Below are positions 31,496 to 41,199 of a stretch of 64,000 nt of DNA, piece by piece. The notes under the pieces were generated by a model. The model ran no database searches and was not told the DNA's origin. It saw nothing but the letters and a program-made list of their open reading frames with translations. Both the position numbers and the translations under genes were made by a program. Each line of letters opens with the position of its first letter. The stretch's first letter is position 1. Source of the DNA: Streptomonospora alba (GTDB lineage Bacteria; Actinomycetota; Actinomycetes; Streptosporangiales; Streptosporangiaceae); contig NZ_JROO01000013.1 of assembly GCF_000826685.1 (NCBI RefSeq), positions 57,151 through 121,150 on the forward strand. Reading direction: 5' to 3'.

Positions 31496-33421
31496 TCAGC
31501 CCGGGTAGACCGCGTTGGTCCCCTCGATGACGCGCTGCCAGTTGATCCGGTCGTTGGTCATCCAGATGTTGTCGTCCTCGGTGCTGGACAGCAGCGGGAG
31601 TCCCGGCGCGGCGGTGATGCCGACCATGTCGGTGCCCGGAGGCGCGCCGGCGCTGGTGGTCTCGGTGCTGCCGTCCAGCGACACCAAGTAGCCCTGGCCG
31701 ACTTCCTCCTCGGATCCGCCGAGCACGGCGAGCTGGTCTCCGCCCCGCCAGGAGACGTCGGTGACGTCCTGCAGCTCGGTGGCCAGTGGAAGCTCGCCGC
31801 TGACGGTGACACCGTCGTCGGAGTGGACGACGCGGCCCACCGACAGCTCCGTGCCGCTGCCCGTGCCGTCGTCGGTGAGCACGGCCGCACGGGTGCCGTC
31901 GCGGGACAGCCGCAGCTTGGTGACCTCGGTGTCGGCCAGGTCGGGGGCCTCGACTTCGACGGGGTCTGCGCCTCCGCGCAGCATCCACACGCGGGTGCCC
32001 GGCTCCCCGCCGCTTCCGCCACCGGAGGGCGACGGGGACGGCGACGGGGAGGCAGGCGGGTCGCCGCGCTCGGTGTCCTCGGCGACCGACTCGGACTCCT
32101 CCTCGTCCTGCTGCCCGTCGCCACCGCCGGTGGAGACGTCCTCGGTCACCCACAGGTTGCCGTAGCCGTCCCACGACAACGAGGTGTACTCGCCGCCCGA
32201 AAGGACGGTGGAGTACTCGCTGCCGTCGGCCGTCTCCGCGACGACGACCTCCCGGCCGCCGGCGCGGATGCCGCCCACCTCGTCCTCGTCCAGGGACACG
32301 GCGTGCTGCTCCAGCACGGCTCCGCCGTCGCCCGGCGCTCCCGGCACGCGGCGCTCCTGGGGCTTGGCGTCGCTGCTCTCGCTCTCCAGCGCCCACATCT
32401 GCCCGTCGCGGACGAAGTAGGCCCGCAGGCTGCCCGTGACGCCCGAAGGGTTGACCGAGTCATAGCCGTTCTCGGGAGGAAGCAGGCTCTCGCCGTCCTC
32501 GCCCGGGATGTCGATCTCCTGGCCGCCTACACGCAGCGTCAGCTCCTGGACCCCGGTCAGCTGGCGAAGCGTCCACACCAGCTGCGCACCCATGCCGAAC
32601 CGCTGCTTCTCGGACCCGGCGGACGCGTCGACCTCGACGGTGACCCGGCCCGAGTCGTAGGCCACGTCGGCGGTGGCGTCCTCGGGGAAGGCCGATTCCA
32701 CCGCCGCGTCCAGCCACCCGGTGGGGCCCTCGACCAGCATCTTCACCAGTCGCGTGGCCGAGCGGTCGCTGCTGACCGGAAGGAACACCGGGTCGGGCAC
32801 CAGGGTGCTGCGGTCGCGGTTGAAGAAGTACAGGTTCAGCGGCCGGTAGGCGAGGTCGACGTCGCTGCGGCTGAGCACCAGCCGGTCGGGCGGGCGGGAG
32901 ATGCGCCACTGGTCGCCGCCGGTGCGTACCAGCTCCATGGTGATGTCGATGACCTGGCCGGAGTCGGCGGGAAGGTACTGGCCACTGGCCTCGATGGTCG
33001 CCAGTTGGCTGCTGAGCAGGCGCACCGTCGCGGTCTCGCCGTCCTCGGCGACCTCGGTGTCGATGGCGAGCTTGCTGCTGTCCTCGTAGACCAGGACCTG
33101 TCCGCCGGGCGCCCAGTCGGTGCCGGCCTCGGGAGCCAGGTACTCGCGTGCGGCGCTGTGGTTCTCCTCGAAGCTGCCCATGCTCTTGAGGAACCCGCGC
33201 ACCAGGCCTTCGGGGTCGACGCCGGCCTGAGGGCCGGGCGGCAGCTGGCGGACGTATCCGCTGCCCGCCGCGGACCCGGCGTCGCCTCCGGCGCCCTCGA
33301 CGACGGGACCGCCGCTGGGCACGGCCGCGCACGCCGACAGCCCCACGGCGAGCAGGGCGGCGGCCGCGGCGGTGCCGGCGCGGCGCGTGCGCTCACGCGG
33401 CGCACTCCCGGCGGTACTCAC
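31496..33421 (-). CDS. lpqB: Lipoprotein LpqB
   Basis: LpqB is the lipoprotein partner of the MtrAB two-component system and affects MtrA activation and cell division. The 641-residue protein has lipobox LSAC (Cys31) followed by AAVPSGGPV, a GerMN domain (LVEGPTGWLDAAVESAFP; MGAQLVWTLRQLTGVQ) and a C-terminal beta-propeller-like region. An acidic and Ser-Pro-repeat stretch (PPASPSPSPSPSGGGSGG) interrupts the C-terminal region, making the protein longer than mycobacterial LpqB (~580). GTG 33421 overlaps the mtrB stop as GTGA, indicating translational coupling. Confidence 0.94.
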   Translation of the reverse strand: MSTAGSAPRERTRRAGTAAAAALLAVGLSACAAVPSGGPVVEGAGGDAGSAAGSGYVRQLPPGPQAGVDPEGLVRGFLKSMGSFEENHSAAREYLAPEAGTDWAPGGQVLVYEDSSKLAIDTEVAEDGETATVRLLSSQLATIEASGQYLPADSGQVIDITMELVRTGGDQWRISRPPDRLVLSRSDVDLAYRPLNLYFFNRDRSTLVPDPVFLPVSSDRSATRLVKMLVEGPTGWLDAAVESAFPEDATADVAYDSGRVTVEVDASAGSEKQRFGMGAQLVWTLRQLTGVQELTLRVGGQEIDIPGEDGESLLPPENGYDSVNPSGVTGSLRAYFVRDGQMWALESESSDAKPQERRVPGAPGDGGAVLEQHAVSLDEDEVGGIRAGGREVVVAETADGSEYSTVLSGGEYTSLSWDGYGNLWVTEDVSTGGGDGQQDEEESESVAEDTERGDPPASPSPSPSPSGGGSGGEPGTRVWMLRGGADPVEVEAPDLADTEVTKLRLSRDGTRAAVLTDDGTGSGTELSVGRVVHSDDGVTVSGELPLATELQDVTDVSWRGGDQLAVLGGSEEEVGQGYLVSLDGSTETTSAGAPPGTDMVGITAAPGLPLLSSTEDDNIWMTNDRINWQRVIEGTNAVYPG

Positions 33422-35298
33422 GTGACCTCCTCGGCCGTACTGTCGTTCGCGCTGGAGACCGTGCTCCCGTTCGCTCCGGAGCGCGCGGCCGGGCCTTGCG
33501 TGCTCGCCTCCGCGGCGGCGTCGGCCCTCGCCTCGGCGCCGGATCCGGCGTCCGCCTCGGTTTCGGCGGCACCGCCGGCGTCGGAGTCGGCGCCCGAGGC
33601 GCCCTCGCCCATGGACGCGGAAAAGCCGCGCACCCTTCCGGTGGCCATCTCCGGCGGCGCCAGCGGAAGCGGGGATCCGCGCAGCTCCTGGCCCTCCCGG
33701 CGCGGCAGGGAGAGCCGGAACTGCGACCCTTTGCCGGGCATGCCCCAGGCCTGCAGCCAGCCGCCGTGCAGCCGGGCGTCCTCCTTGGCGATGGACAGGC
33801 CGAGGCCGGTACCGCCCGTGGTGCGCGCCCGCGCGGGGTCGGCCCGCCAGAAGCGGTCGAAGCACATGTGCTCCTCGCCCTCCTTGAGGCCCACGCCGAA
33901 GTCGCGTACCCCCACGGCCACCGCGTCGCGATCGCCGGCGGCGGTGACGATGACGTCCTTGCCCTCGCTGTGCTCGATGGCGTTGACGATGAGGTTGCGC
34001 AGGATGCGGGTGATGCGGCGCATGTCGAACTCGGCGGTGCAGGGCTCGGCCGGCAGCCGCATCACGACCTTGATCCCGGACTTCTCCGCGATCTGCTCGG
34101 CGTCGCCCACGGCCTTCATCACCACGTCGCGCATGTCGATGCTCTCCATCGACAGCGTGGCCGCTCCGGCATCGTGGCGGCTGATCTCCAGCAGGTCGGC
34201 CAGCAGCTCCTCGAAGCGCTCCAGCTGGCTCTGCAGCAGCTCCACCGAGCGCGCCATGTGGGGGTCCAGCTCGTCGCGGTCCTCGTAGAGCAGGTCGCCG
34301 GCCATGCGGATGGTGGTGAGCGGGGTGCGCAGCTCGTGGGAGACGTCGGAGGCGAACTGGCGCTGCACCTGCGACAGCTCCTCCAGCTCGCGGATCTTCT
34401 CCTGCAGGTTGCCTGCCATGTCGTTGAAGGACAGCGCGAGCCGGGCGAGGTCGTCCTCGCCGCGGACTTTCATCCGCTCCGAGAGGTCGCCCGAGGCCAG
34501 CCGCTCGGCCGAGCCGGCGGCCGCGCGCACCGGTGTCACCACCTGGCGGGTCACCACGTAGGCGATCACGGCCAGCAGCAGGATCAGCACCGTGCCGACG
34601 AAGACGACGGTGTTCTGCACCAGGTCGAGCATCTGCTGCTCGTGGTCCAGCGGGAACACGTAGTACAGCTCGTAGGCGTTGGACAGCCGCGCCCCCACCA
34701 CGAGACCGGGCGCGCGGTAGTCGTCGTCGACGATCTGGGTGTAGGTGACGTACTGCTTGCCCAGCTCCAGGCTGTCGCCGACCTCGTCGCGCAGCCGCTG
34801 CGGGACGGCCTTGTCGACGGTGGAGTAGCCCGACAGCCCGCCCACGTCGGGCAGGATGACCACCTCGTACAGCCCGGTGGTGCCGCTGTGGTTGCTCAGC
34901 TGGGTGGTGATCGCTTCGGCTCGGCCGTCCTGGTCGGCGTTCTGCTCGCCGTCCTGCATGATGCTGACGGCCCGGTCCAGCCCGGCCTTGTGGTCGTTGA
35001 GCGCGGCCTCGCGCTTGGCGTCGAGCAGGCCGGTGAGCACCTGCTGGACCAGGAAGAATCCCAGCACCGCGGTGACCAGTCCGGAGATGAGCAGGGTGGT
35101 GGTGACCACGCGCAACTGCAGCGAGCGCCGCCAGCGCGAGTGCACGCCCCGCACCAGTGCCCGGGCGCCACGCTGCGCGATCAGGTAGCAGCGCAGTGGA
35201 AAGGCGGCCAAGCGGTGCCAGCGCGAACGCGCGCCGCTCGGATCCCGGTCCGACCGCGTCGCGTTCTCGGTGTCAGCATCGCCCGTCGCCTGTGCCAT
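33418..35298 (-). CDS. mtrB: Sensor histidine kinase MtrB
   Basis: This 626-residue membrane kinase has TM1 (about 64-86), an extracytoplasmic sensor region, TM2 (231-250) and a HAMP domain. The phosphoacceptor His321 lies in FASDVSHELRTPL, with the N box NLIVNAIEHSE and G boxes VRDFGVGL and GGTGLGLSIAKED. It phosphorylates MtrA and controls division and cell-wall hydrolases. A ~100-residue Ala/Glu/Ser low-complexity tail follows the kinase domain. ATG 35298, 10 nt after the mtrA stop, is preferred; a GTG at 35337 inside mtrA is possible. Confidence 0.95.
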   Translation of the reverse strand: MAQATGDADTENATRSDRDPSGARSRWHRLAAFPLRCYLIAQRGARALVRGVHSRWRRSLQLRVVTTTLLISGLVTAVLGFFLVQQVLTGLLDAKREAALNDHKAGLDRAVSIMQDGEQNADQDGRAEAITTQLSNHSGTTGLYEVVILPDVGGLSGYSTVDKAVPQRLRDEVGDSLELGKQYVTYTQIVDDDYRAPGLVVGARLSNAYELYYVFPLDHEQQMLDLVQNTVVFVGTVLILLLAVIAYVVTRQVVTPVRAAAGSAERLASGDLSERMKVRGEDDLARLALSFNDMAGNLQEKIRELEELSQVQRQFASDVSHELRTPLTTIRMAGDLLYEDRDELDPHMARSVELLQSQLERFEELLADLLEISRHDAGAATLSMESIDMRDVVMKAVGDAEQIAEKSGIKVVMRLPAEPCTAEFDMRRITRILRNLIVNAIEHSEGKDVIVTAAGDRDAVAVGVRDFGVGLKEGEEHMCFDRFWRADPARARTTGGTGLGLSIAKEDARLHGGWLQAWGMPGKGSQFRLSLPRREGQELRGSPLPLAPPEMATGRVRGFSASMGEGASGADSDAGGAAETEADAGSGAEARADAAAEASTQGPAARSGANGSTVSSANDSTAEEVT

Positions 35299-35308
35299 TT
35301 CGCCGGAT

Positions 35309-36001
35309 TCAGGCGGTCCCCGCCTTGTAGCCGACACCCCGTACGGTCACCACGACCTCGGGATGCTCGGGATCCTTCTCGATCTTGGCTCGCAGCCGCT
35401 GCACGTGGACGTTGACCAGCCGGGTGTCGGCGGCGTGCCGGTAGCCCCACACCTGCTCCAGCAGCACCTCGCGGGTGAAGACCTGGCGCGGCTTGCGGGC
35501 CAGGGCCACCAGCAGGTCGAACTCCAGCGGAGTGAGGCTGATGGGCTCGCCGTCGCGGCGCACCGAGTGGCCCGCGACGTCGATGGTGATGTCCCCGATC
35601 TGCAGCACCTCGGGGGCCGGCTCCTCGGTGCGGCGCAGCCGCACCCGCACACGCGCCACCAGCTCCTTGGGCTTGAACGGTTTGACGATGTAGTCGTCCG
35701 CGCCGGACTCCAGGCCCAGCACTATGTCCACGGTGTCGCTCTTCGCGGTGAGCATCACGATCGGCACGCCCGACTCGGCGCGGATCTGCCGGCACACGTC
35801 GATTCCGTCGGCGCCGGGCAGCATCAGGTCCAGCAGCACGAGATCGGGCTTGGTCTCGCGGAAGGCCTCGAGCGCCTTGTCGCCGTCGTGGACGAACGAC
35901 GGTTCGAAGCCTTCGCCTCTGAGGACGATGCCCAACATCTCAGCGAGAGCGAGGTCGTCGTCGACGACCAGTACGCGTCCCTTCATGGGTGTATCCGGCA
36001 C
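35309..36001 (-). CDS. mtrA: Response regulator MtrA
   Basis: The 230-residue OmpR-family regulator is almost the length of mycobacterial MtrA. The receiver domain has the acidic pocket LVVDDD (14-16), phosphoacceptor D58 in DLVLLDLMLPG and TAKSDTVD. The C-terminal winged helix includes ISLTPLEFDLLVALARKPRQ and DTRLVNVHVQRLRAKIEKDP. GTG 36001 is chosen because GGGAGGAGGG precedes it by 4 nt; ATG 35986 would remove five residues. Targets include cell-wall and division genes in known systems. Confidence 0.97.
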   Translation of the reverse strand: MPDTPMKGRVLVVDDDLALAEMLGIVLRGEGFEPSFVHDGDKALEAFRETKPDLVLLDLMLPGADGIDVCRQIRAESGVPIVMLTAKSDTVDIVLGLESGADDYIVKPFKPKELVARVRVRLRRTEEPAPEVLQIGDITIDVAGHSVRRDGEPISLTPLEFDLLVALARKPRQVFTREVLLEQVWGYRHAADTRLVNVHVQRLRAKIEKDPEHPEVVVTVRGVGYKAGTA

Positions 36002-36472
36002 GAGGCCCTCCTCCCACTTCGGAGGCGCAGCGGCTCGCGCCTTCTCCTTTCTGGACACTCAAGCGGCAGTACTTCGGACACTTTCGCCGGGTCCCTTGTG
36101 GGAGCCGTCCTCCCCACTCACCTTGCCATCTTCCGAACCGGGCTTCGCCCGGTGCGCTCACCAGCGAATCGGCCCCTGCCGGACGGCACGTCCGCCCCGG
36201 TGGCCGGCCCGCCCCTCAGGGCGGTCCCGCGCGCCACCCTGCCGCCTGCACCGCCGCGCGTCTATACGTACGGACCCGCGGTGGCTGCGCAGCCCGCGCC
36301 GACTTGGCCGGCAGATAACAGAAAGCATACAAAACGAATGAAGCCGAGCGGTGCTCCCAAAGCGCAGCGGGAGGCCGCCGCCCCCGACCGCCGGGCCATC
36401 CGGGGCCGCCGTGGCATACCGTGGAGGGCGCTACCGCTCCGAGTACGACAGCACGACGGAGGGCCGAAACCG
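36002..36472. promoter_or_regulatory. Divergent mtrA / membrane-module promoter region
   Basis: This is a 471-bp gene-free stretch between divergently transcribed mtrA and the first gene of the membrane module. Around 36305-36345 there is an unusually A+T-rich island for this chromosome (GATAACAGAAAGCATACAAA), a likely promoter core. TCTATACGTACGGAC lies at about 36260. I cannot define -35/-10 pairs or MtrA boxes with confidence. Confidence 0.4.
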
Positions 36473-37945
36473 ATGAGCCACGACGACGGCCGGGACCGGT
36501 GGGGACACGAGCCGCACCCCGGTCCCGATCAGCCGAGCGAGGCGGGCGGTGCCGGTCCGGAATACCGGTGGACGGCTCCGGGCCAGGGGGCTCCCCCGTC
36601 CGGAGAAGGCGCATGGGCGGCCCCCGGCGGCACCGGTCCCGAAAGCGGCCCGGGTCCAGGCTACGGGCATGAAGGCTATGGCGGGCCCGGATGGGGCCAG
36701 GGCGGATACAGCGGCCAGGGCGCCGACGGCCCCGCCGCGCCCCCTCCCGGCTACGGACGTCCGTGGGCGCCGCGGCCCGGCGTGGTGACACTGCGCCCGA
36801 TGACCCTCGGCGACATCTACAACGGCGCGTTCGGCTACATCCGGCAGAACCCGAAGGCCACCCTGGGCCTCGCCCTCATCGTCACCGCGCTGTTCAGCAT
36901 CGTCTCCTCCATCGGCATGGGCGGCTACCTCGCCGATTACGGCAGGGTCATGCAGGAGACGCTGGACGACCCCTCCGGTCCCGCGGCCGGTGATCCGACG
37001 CCCTTCGAGTTGTGGTCGATCGTCACCATGTACGCGGGCATACTCGTCAGCTACATCGGCCAGATCGTGCTCACCGGCCTGCTCGCCGCGGTCGTCGGGC
37101 TGGCGGTGCTGGGGCGGAGGCCGACGATGCGCGAGGCGCTGCAGGTGGCGCGCGGCCGGCTGCCGGCGGTGTTCGGCGTGGCCCTCCTGCTCCTGCTGCT
37201 GATCCTGCTGTGGACCGCCCTGGCGGTCGGCCTCATCTTCGGCGCGGTCCTGCTGGGAACGGCGGTGCACCCCGTCGCGGGCGTGGTGACCGGAGTCCTG
37301 GGCGTTCCCGCCCTGATCGTGCTGGCCGTGTGGATCTACGTGCGCACCTCGCTGGCGATGCCGGTGGCGGTGCTGGAGCGCGCCGGCCCCGCGTCGGCCC
37401 TGGCCCGCTCCTGGCGGCTGACCCACCACAGCTGGTGGCGGGTGTTCGGCCTCCTGCTGCTGGCCCAGATCCTCGTGAGCATCGTCGTGAACCTGCTGTC
37501 CACGCCCTTCACCGGGGCGGCGATGGTGCTGGCCTTCATCGCCCCCGAGTCGGCGTGGGCGCCGGCGGTGGCGACAGCGCTGGCCTACGTCGGCACGGTT
37601 CTGGCCGGCGCCCTGGGCACCCCGTTCGTCATCGGCGTCACCACCCTGCTCTACATCGACCTGCGCATGCGGCGCGAAGGGCTCGACCTGAAGCTGCAGG
37701 CGGCCACGCAGTCGGGCGAGCACCTCGACGCCGAGGTCTACGTGCCCGACGAGGCTGCGGCGGGTGCCCCCGCCGGCTCGGGCTCCTATGGGCAGAGCGG
37801 CGGGTACACCCCGCCCGGCGGCGATCCCTACTACGGGGGCGGCGCCTACTACGGTGGCGCGCAGCCCGGCACTTCGCAGAGCCGCCCGCAGGACGGCCAC
37901 GGCTGGGGCGGCTACGGCCAAGGCGGCCCCGGGACCTCCGCCTGA
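36473..37945 (+). CDS. Multi-span membrane protein (GPDPase membrane-domain-like)
   Basis: The 490-residue protein has a ~100-residue Gly/Pro/Tyr-rich cytosolic N-terminus, then VVTLRPMTLGDIYNGAFGYI. It has about six membrane segments between residues 130 and 400, with ALARSWRLTHHSWWRVFGLL between them. The C-terminal tail is Gly/Tyr-rich. The LxLGDIxxGAxxxxR and AxxRSWxLxxxxxWR pattern is that of the actinobacterial proteins related to the glycerophosphodiester phosphodiesterase membrane domain. It has no catalytic domain, and its function is unknown. Its stop codon overlaps the next start (TGATG), so the genes are coupled. Confidence 0.8.
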   Translation: MSHDDGRDRWGHEPHPGPDQPSEAGGAGPEYRWTAPGQGAPPSGEGAWAAPGGTGPESGPGPGYGHEGYGGPGWGQGGYSGQGADGPAAPPPGYGRPWAPRPGVVTLRPMTLGDIYNGAFGYIRQNPKATLGLALIVTALFSIVSSIGMGGYLADYGRVMQETLDDPSGPAAGDPTPFELWSIVTMYAGILVSYIGQIVLTGLLAAVVGLAVLGRRPTMREALQVARGRLPAVFGVALLLLLLILLWTALAVGLIFGAVLLGTAVHPVAGVVTGVLGVPALIVLAVWIYVRTSLAMPVAVLERAGPASALARSWRLTHHSWWRVFGLLLLAQILVSIVVNLLSTPFTGAAMVLAFIAPESAWAPAVATALAYVGTVLAGALGTPFVIGVTTLLYIDLRMRREGLDLKLQAATQSGEHLDAEVYVPDEAAAGAPAGSGSYGQSGGYTPPGGDPYYGGGAYYGGAQPGTSQSRPQDGHGWGGYGQGGPGTSA

Positions 37946-38592
37946 TGGGCGCTGCCTTGCTCCCGGCGGCCCTCGTCGAGCGCGAGGAGGGGCAGAGGCT
38001 GGCCCGCGAGGAGCTCTCCAAGCGCATCTACGGCGAGTCCGAACCGAGCCTGCTGGAGCTCATCCGGATGCGCGTGGCGGAATGGCTCTCCACGGTCGAG
38101 GTCCAGGCGCCCGGCGGCTGGTGGACGCTGGGGCCGCTACTCGCCGTACTCGCTGCCCTGGTGGTGGCGCTGATCGTCTACCTGCGCCCCGCACGCAGCG
38201 CCCGCCGCGGAAGGCCCCTCATCGACACGGCCGCGCCGCTGACCGCCGCCGATCACCGCTCCGCCGCCGAGCGCCACGCCGAGCAGGGCGACTACGGCAC
38301 CGCGATCCGCGAGCGGCTGCGCGCCGTCACCCGCGAACTGGAGGACGGCGCCGTCATCACGCCCCGCCCCGGCCGGACCGCCACCGAGCTCGCCGCCGAG
38401 ACCTCCCGGGCGCTGCCTCAGCTGCGCGACCGCCTCTACGCCGCCGCCTCGACATTCAACGACTCCGCCTACGGCCAGCGGCCCGCCACCGCAGACGGCT
38501 ACCGGGTGCTGGCCGACCTGGACGAGCAGGTGCGCCGGGCCCGCCCCGAGGCCGCTGCCGGCACCGGGCAGCCCCCGGGAGGCGCCCTGTGA
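37945..38592 (+). CDS. DUF4129 domain membrane protein
   Basis: The 215-residue protein starts with MGAALLPAALVEREEGQRLA, typical of actinobacterial DUF4129 proteins. It has one membrane segment (LLAVLAALVVALIVYL, about residues 65-80) and a C-terminal cytosolic part (RERLRAVTRELEDGAVITPR; FNDSAYGQRPATADGYRVLA). Overlapping start (TGATG) and stop (GTGA) codons tie it to both neighbours. The family regularly accompanies MoxR and DUF58 genes and is thought to act in envelope assembly; its biochemical role is unknown. Confidence 0.85.
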   Translation: MGAALLPAALVEREEGQRLAREELSKRIYGESEPSLLELIRMRVAEWLSTVEVQAPGGWWTLGPLLAVLAALVVALIVYLRPARSARRGRPLIDTAAPLTAADHRSAAERHAEQGDYGTAIRERLRAVTRELEDGAVITPRPGRTATELAAETSRALPQLRDRLYAAASTFNDSAYGQRPATADGYRVLADLDEQVRRARPEAAAGTGQPPGGAL

Positions 38593-39764
38593 GCGCACCC
38601 CTCGCGCCCGCGCCCCCGACAGCCCCCTCCTCGCCCTCCTCGCCGCGGGTCGGCGATCTGTGGCGCCGCGCGCGCGGCCCCGTCGCCTTCATCGCCGTGC
38701 TCTTCGTACTCGCGCTGCTGCTGTCCCTGGGCGCCCGGGATCCCCGCGAGGGGCGGCTGGAGCCCGAAGGGCCCAACCCCGAGGGCAGCCGCGCGCTCGT
38801 GCAGATCCTGCAGGACCGCGGCAACGACGTCACCGTCGCCCGCACCGCCGCCGCCGCGCTGGAGGCCGCCGGCCCCGACACCGTCACAGTGCTGGTCGGC
38901 ACGCACCGGTTGCCGCGCGACCAGCTCGACTCGCTGGCCGAGGGACTGGACCACCGCATCCTCGTGCAACCCACCACCCCGGCGCTGAAGGCGCTGGCGC
39001 CCGGTGTGGAGATGACGGGCCGCACCGGCGAGCAGTCGCTTGAGCCGCGGTGCGGACTGGATGCGGCCTCGGCCGCCGGCACGGCCGAATCGGGCGGCGA
39101 GGTGTACACCGCCCCCCAGAGTGCGGGCTGCTATCCCGCCGAAGGCGGCCGCGCGCTGGTGCACGTCATCGGCGAAAGCACCACCACGGTGCTGGGCAGC
39201 GCGGCGCCGCTGACCAACGACCGGCTCGACGACGACGGCAACGCCGCGCTCGCGCTCTCGCTCATCGGCGAGCGCGACGTGGTGTGGCTTCGCCCCGACC
39301 CCGTCCCCGAGGAAGGCCGGTCGGACCTGTGGGAGCTGGTGCCGCAGTCGCTGCGGCTGAGCCTGGTCCCGCTGGTCGCCACGCTGCTGCTGCTCGCACT
39401 GTGGCAGGGGCGGCGACTGGGTCCGCTCGTGGCCGAGCGGCTGCCCGTTGTGGTGCGCGCTTCGGAGACCACCGAGGGCCGCGCCGGCCTGTACGCCGCG
39501 CGGCGGTCCCGCGACAGGGCCGCGGCCGCGCTGCGCTCGGGCACCCTGCGCCGGATCAGGCCCGGGCTGGGCCTGGGGCCCGACGCCGCCCCCGACTCGG
39601 TGGTGGACGCGGTCGCCGCGCGCACGGGCGAGGACCCCGGGCGCTTGGGCCCCCTCCTGTACGGCGCCGCTCAATCCGGTGCCGCCGATCCCTACACCGC
39701 TGACGACCGGGGCCTTGTGCGGCTGGCCGACGAGCTGGATCGGATGGAGGGGCACCTGCGGTGA
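38589..39764 (+). CDS. DUF4350 domain membrane protein
   Basis: The 391-residue protein has an N-terminal membrane anchor (FIAVLFVLALLLSLGA, about 31-46). An extracytoplasmic domain begins EGPNPEGSRALVQILQDRGN, the DUF4350 hallmark. A second membrane segment (LVPLVATLLLLALW, near 262-275) and a cytosolic tail follow. It starts at GTG overlapping the DUF4129 stop (GTGA). It probably forms a membrane complex with the DUF4129 and MoxR/DUF58 partners; this is inference from conserved neighbourhood. Confidence 0.85.
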   Translation: MSAPLAPAPPTAPSSPSSPRVGDLWRRARGPVAFIAVLFVLALLLSLGARDPREGRLEPEGPNPEGSRALVQILQDRGNDVTVARTAAAALEAAGPDTVTVLVGTHRLPRDQLDSLAEGLDHRILVQPTTPALKALAPGVEMTGRTGEQSLEPRCGLDAASAAGTAESGGEVYTAPQSAGCYPAEGGRALVHVIGESTTTVLGSAAPLTNDRLDDDGNAALALSLIGERDVVWLRPDPVPEEGRSDLWELVPQSLRLSLVPLVATLLLLALWQGRRLGPLVAERLPVVVRASETTEGRAGLYAARRSRDRAAAALRSGTLRRIRPGLGLGPDAAPDSVVDAVAARTGEDPGRLGPLLYGAAQSGAADPYTADDRGLVRLADELDRMEGHLR

Positions 39765-39957
39765 CACGCCTCCGCCAGTCCGTTCCGTCGCCGGCTCCGC
39801 TGACCGCAGGCGACCGCAGCCGAATTCCGCCCGGCTTCCCGCTTCACCGCCTCTGCAGGTCATCGGGGGCGTACGCCGCGGGAATCCGAACGGCCTCCGG
39901 CGCCCCCGTCCTTGCATGCCCCGGCCCGGACGAGATGATGAAGACCGGGCTCGCACC

Positions 39958-40006
39958 GCCCGCTCACCGAGCGGGCTACGACGAACGCCGATCGTGACGC
40001 TTTTTT
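39958..40006 (+). terminator. Hairpin and T-run between DUF4350 and moxR genes
   Basis: GCCCGCTC-ACC-GAGCGGGC (39958-39976) has perfect 8-bp arms, and a run of six T lies 24 nt further at 40001-40006. The spacing is too long for a classical terminator, so it may be an attenuator or partial terminator in the 312-bp gap of this gene series. The rest of the gap shows no gene. Confidence 0.35.
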
Positions 40007-40076
40007 CCGCCGCCGACCTACTCCGCAGTAGTCCGATTCCTGCCCGGGGTCGACTCCGGACCATCCCAGGAGGTTC

Positions 40077-41081
40077 ATGGTGACCGCCTTCCCCACCGAC
40101 GGCCGCCCTGCGCCCGAGCAGGCCGAACAGGCCGAGCAGGCCAGAGCCGCGCTGACCGCGCTGCGCCACGAGGTCGCCAAGGCCGTCGTGGGCCAGGAGG
40201 AGACCGTGACCGGCATGGTCGTCTCCCTGCTGTGCCGCGGCCACGTGCTGATGGAAGGGGTGCCCGGCGTCGCCAAGACGCTGCTGGTGCGCGCGGTCTC
40301 CACTGCGCTGTCGCTGGACCACAAGCGCATCCAGTTCACGCCGGACCTGATGCCCGGCGACGTCACCGGCTCGATGGTCTACGACTCGCGCACCGCCAAC
40401 TTCGAGTTCCACGAGGGCCCGGTCTTCACCAACCTGTTCCTGGCCGACGAGATCAACCGGACCCCGCCCAAGACGCAGGCGGCGCTGCTGGAGGCCATGG
40501 AGGAGCGCCAGGTGACCGTGGCGGGCTCGCCCGTGGCCCTGCCCGACCCCTTCGTGGTGGCGGCCACCCAGAACCCGGTCGAGTACGAGGGCACCTACCC
40601 GCTGCCCGAGGCGCAGCTGGACCGGTTCCTGCTCAAGCTGGTGGTCGGCCTGCCCGACCGCGGCCACGAGGTCGACATGCTGGGGCGCCACGCCCAGGGC
40701 TTCGACCCCGGCGACCTCGGCGCGGCCGGCTTGCGGCCGGTGGCGGGCGCCGAGGACCTGCGTGCCGCCCGCGCGGCCGTGGCCACCACCTCCGTCGCCC
40801 CCGAAGTACTGGGCTACATCGTCGACATCTGCCGCGCCACCCGGAACTCGCCGTCGCTGCAGCTGGGCGCCTCGCCGCGGGGCGCCACGGCGCTGCTGCG
40901 CACCAGCCGCGCCTGGGCGTGGCTGTCCGGGCGCGACTACGTCACTCCCGACGACGTCAAGGCGCTGGCCAAGGCGACACTGCGGCACCGGATCTCGCTG
41001 CGGCCCGAGGCCGAGCTGGAGGGCGCCACGAGCGCGGGCGTGCTCGACGGCGTCCTGGCCTCAGTGCCGGTTCCCCGCTGA
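40077..41081 (+). CDS. MoxR-family AAA+ ATPase
   Basis: The 334-residue MoxR ATPase has Walker A GVPGVAKT (61-68), Walker B LFLADEINRTPPKTQAALLE (120 onward), sensor ATQNPVEYEGTYPLPEAQLD and the C-terminal lid. MoxR proteins act as chaperones that load metals or remodel partner proteins, usually together with vWA proteins such as the DUF58 product encoded 118 nt downstream. The ATG follows CAGGAGG at 4 nt. Confidence 0.94.
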   Translation: MVTAFPTDGRPAPEQAEQAEQARAALTALRHEVAKAVVGQEETVTGMVVSLLCRGHVLMEGVPGVAKTLLVRAVSTALSLDHKRIQFTPDLMPGDVTGSMVYDSRTANFEFHEGPVFTNLFLADEINRTPPKTQAALLEAMEERQVTVAGSPVALPDPFVVAATQNPVEYEGTYPLPEAQLDRFLLKLVVGLPDRGHEVDMLGRHAQGFDPGDLGAAGLRPVAGAEDLRAARAAVATTSVAPEVLGYIVDICRATRNSPSLQLGASPRGATALLRTSRAWAWLSGRDYVTPDDVKALAKATLRHRISLRPEAELEGATSAGVLDGVLASVPVPR

Positions 41082-41199
41082 GGAGACGTTCGACGGTGGT
41101 ACGGCGATAGGAACGCAGGCGTCGCGTAGCGTCTCCGGTGGGTGGTGGGAGACGGGCGGCAAGGCGTCGCGACAGGTCACAGGTACGGAGGTAGCGGGG

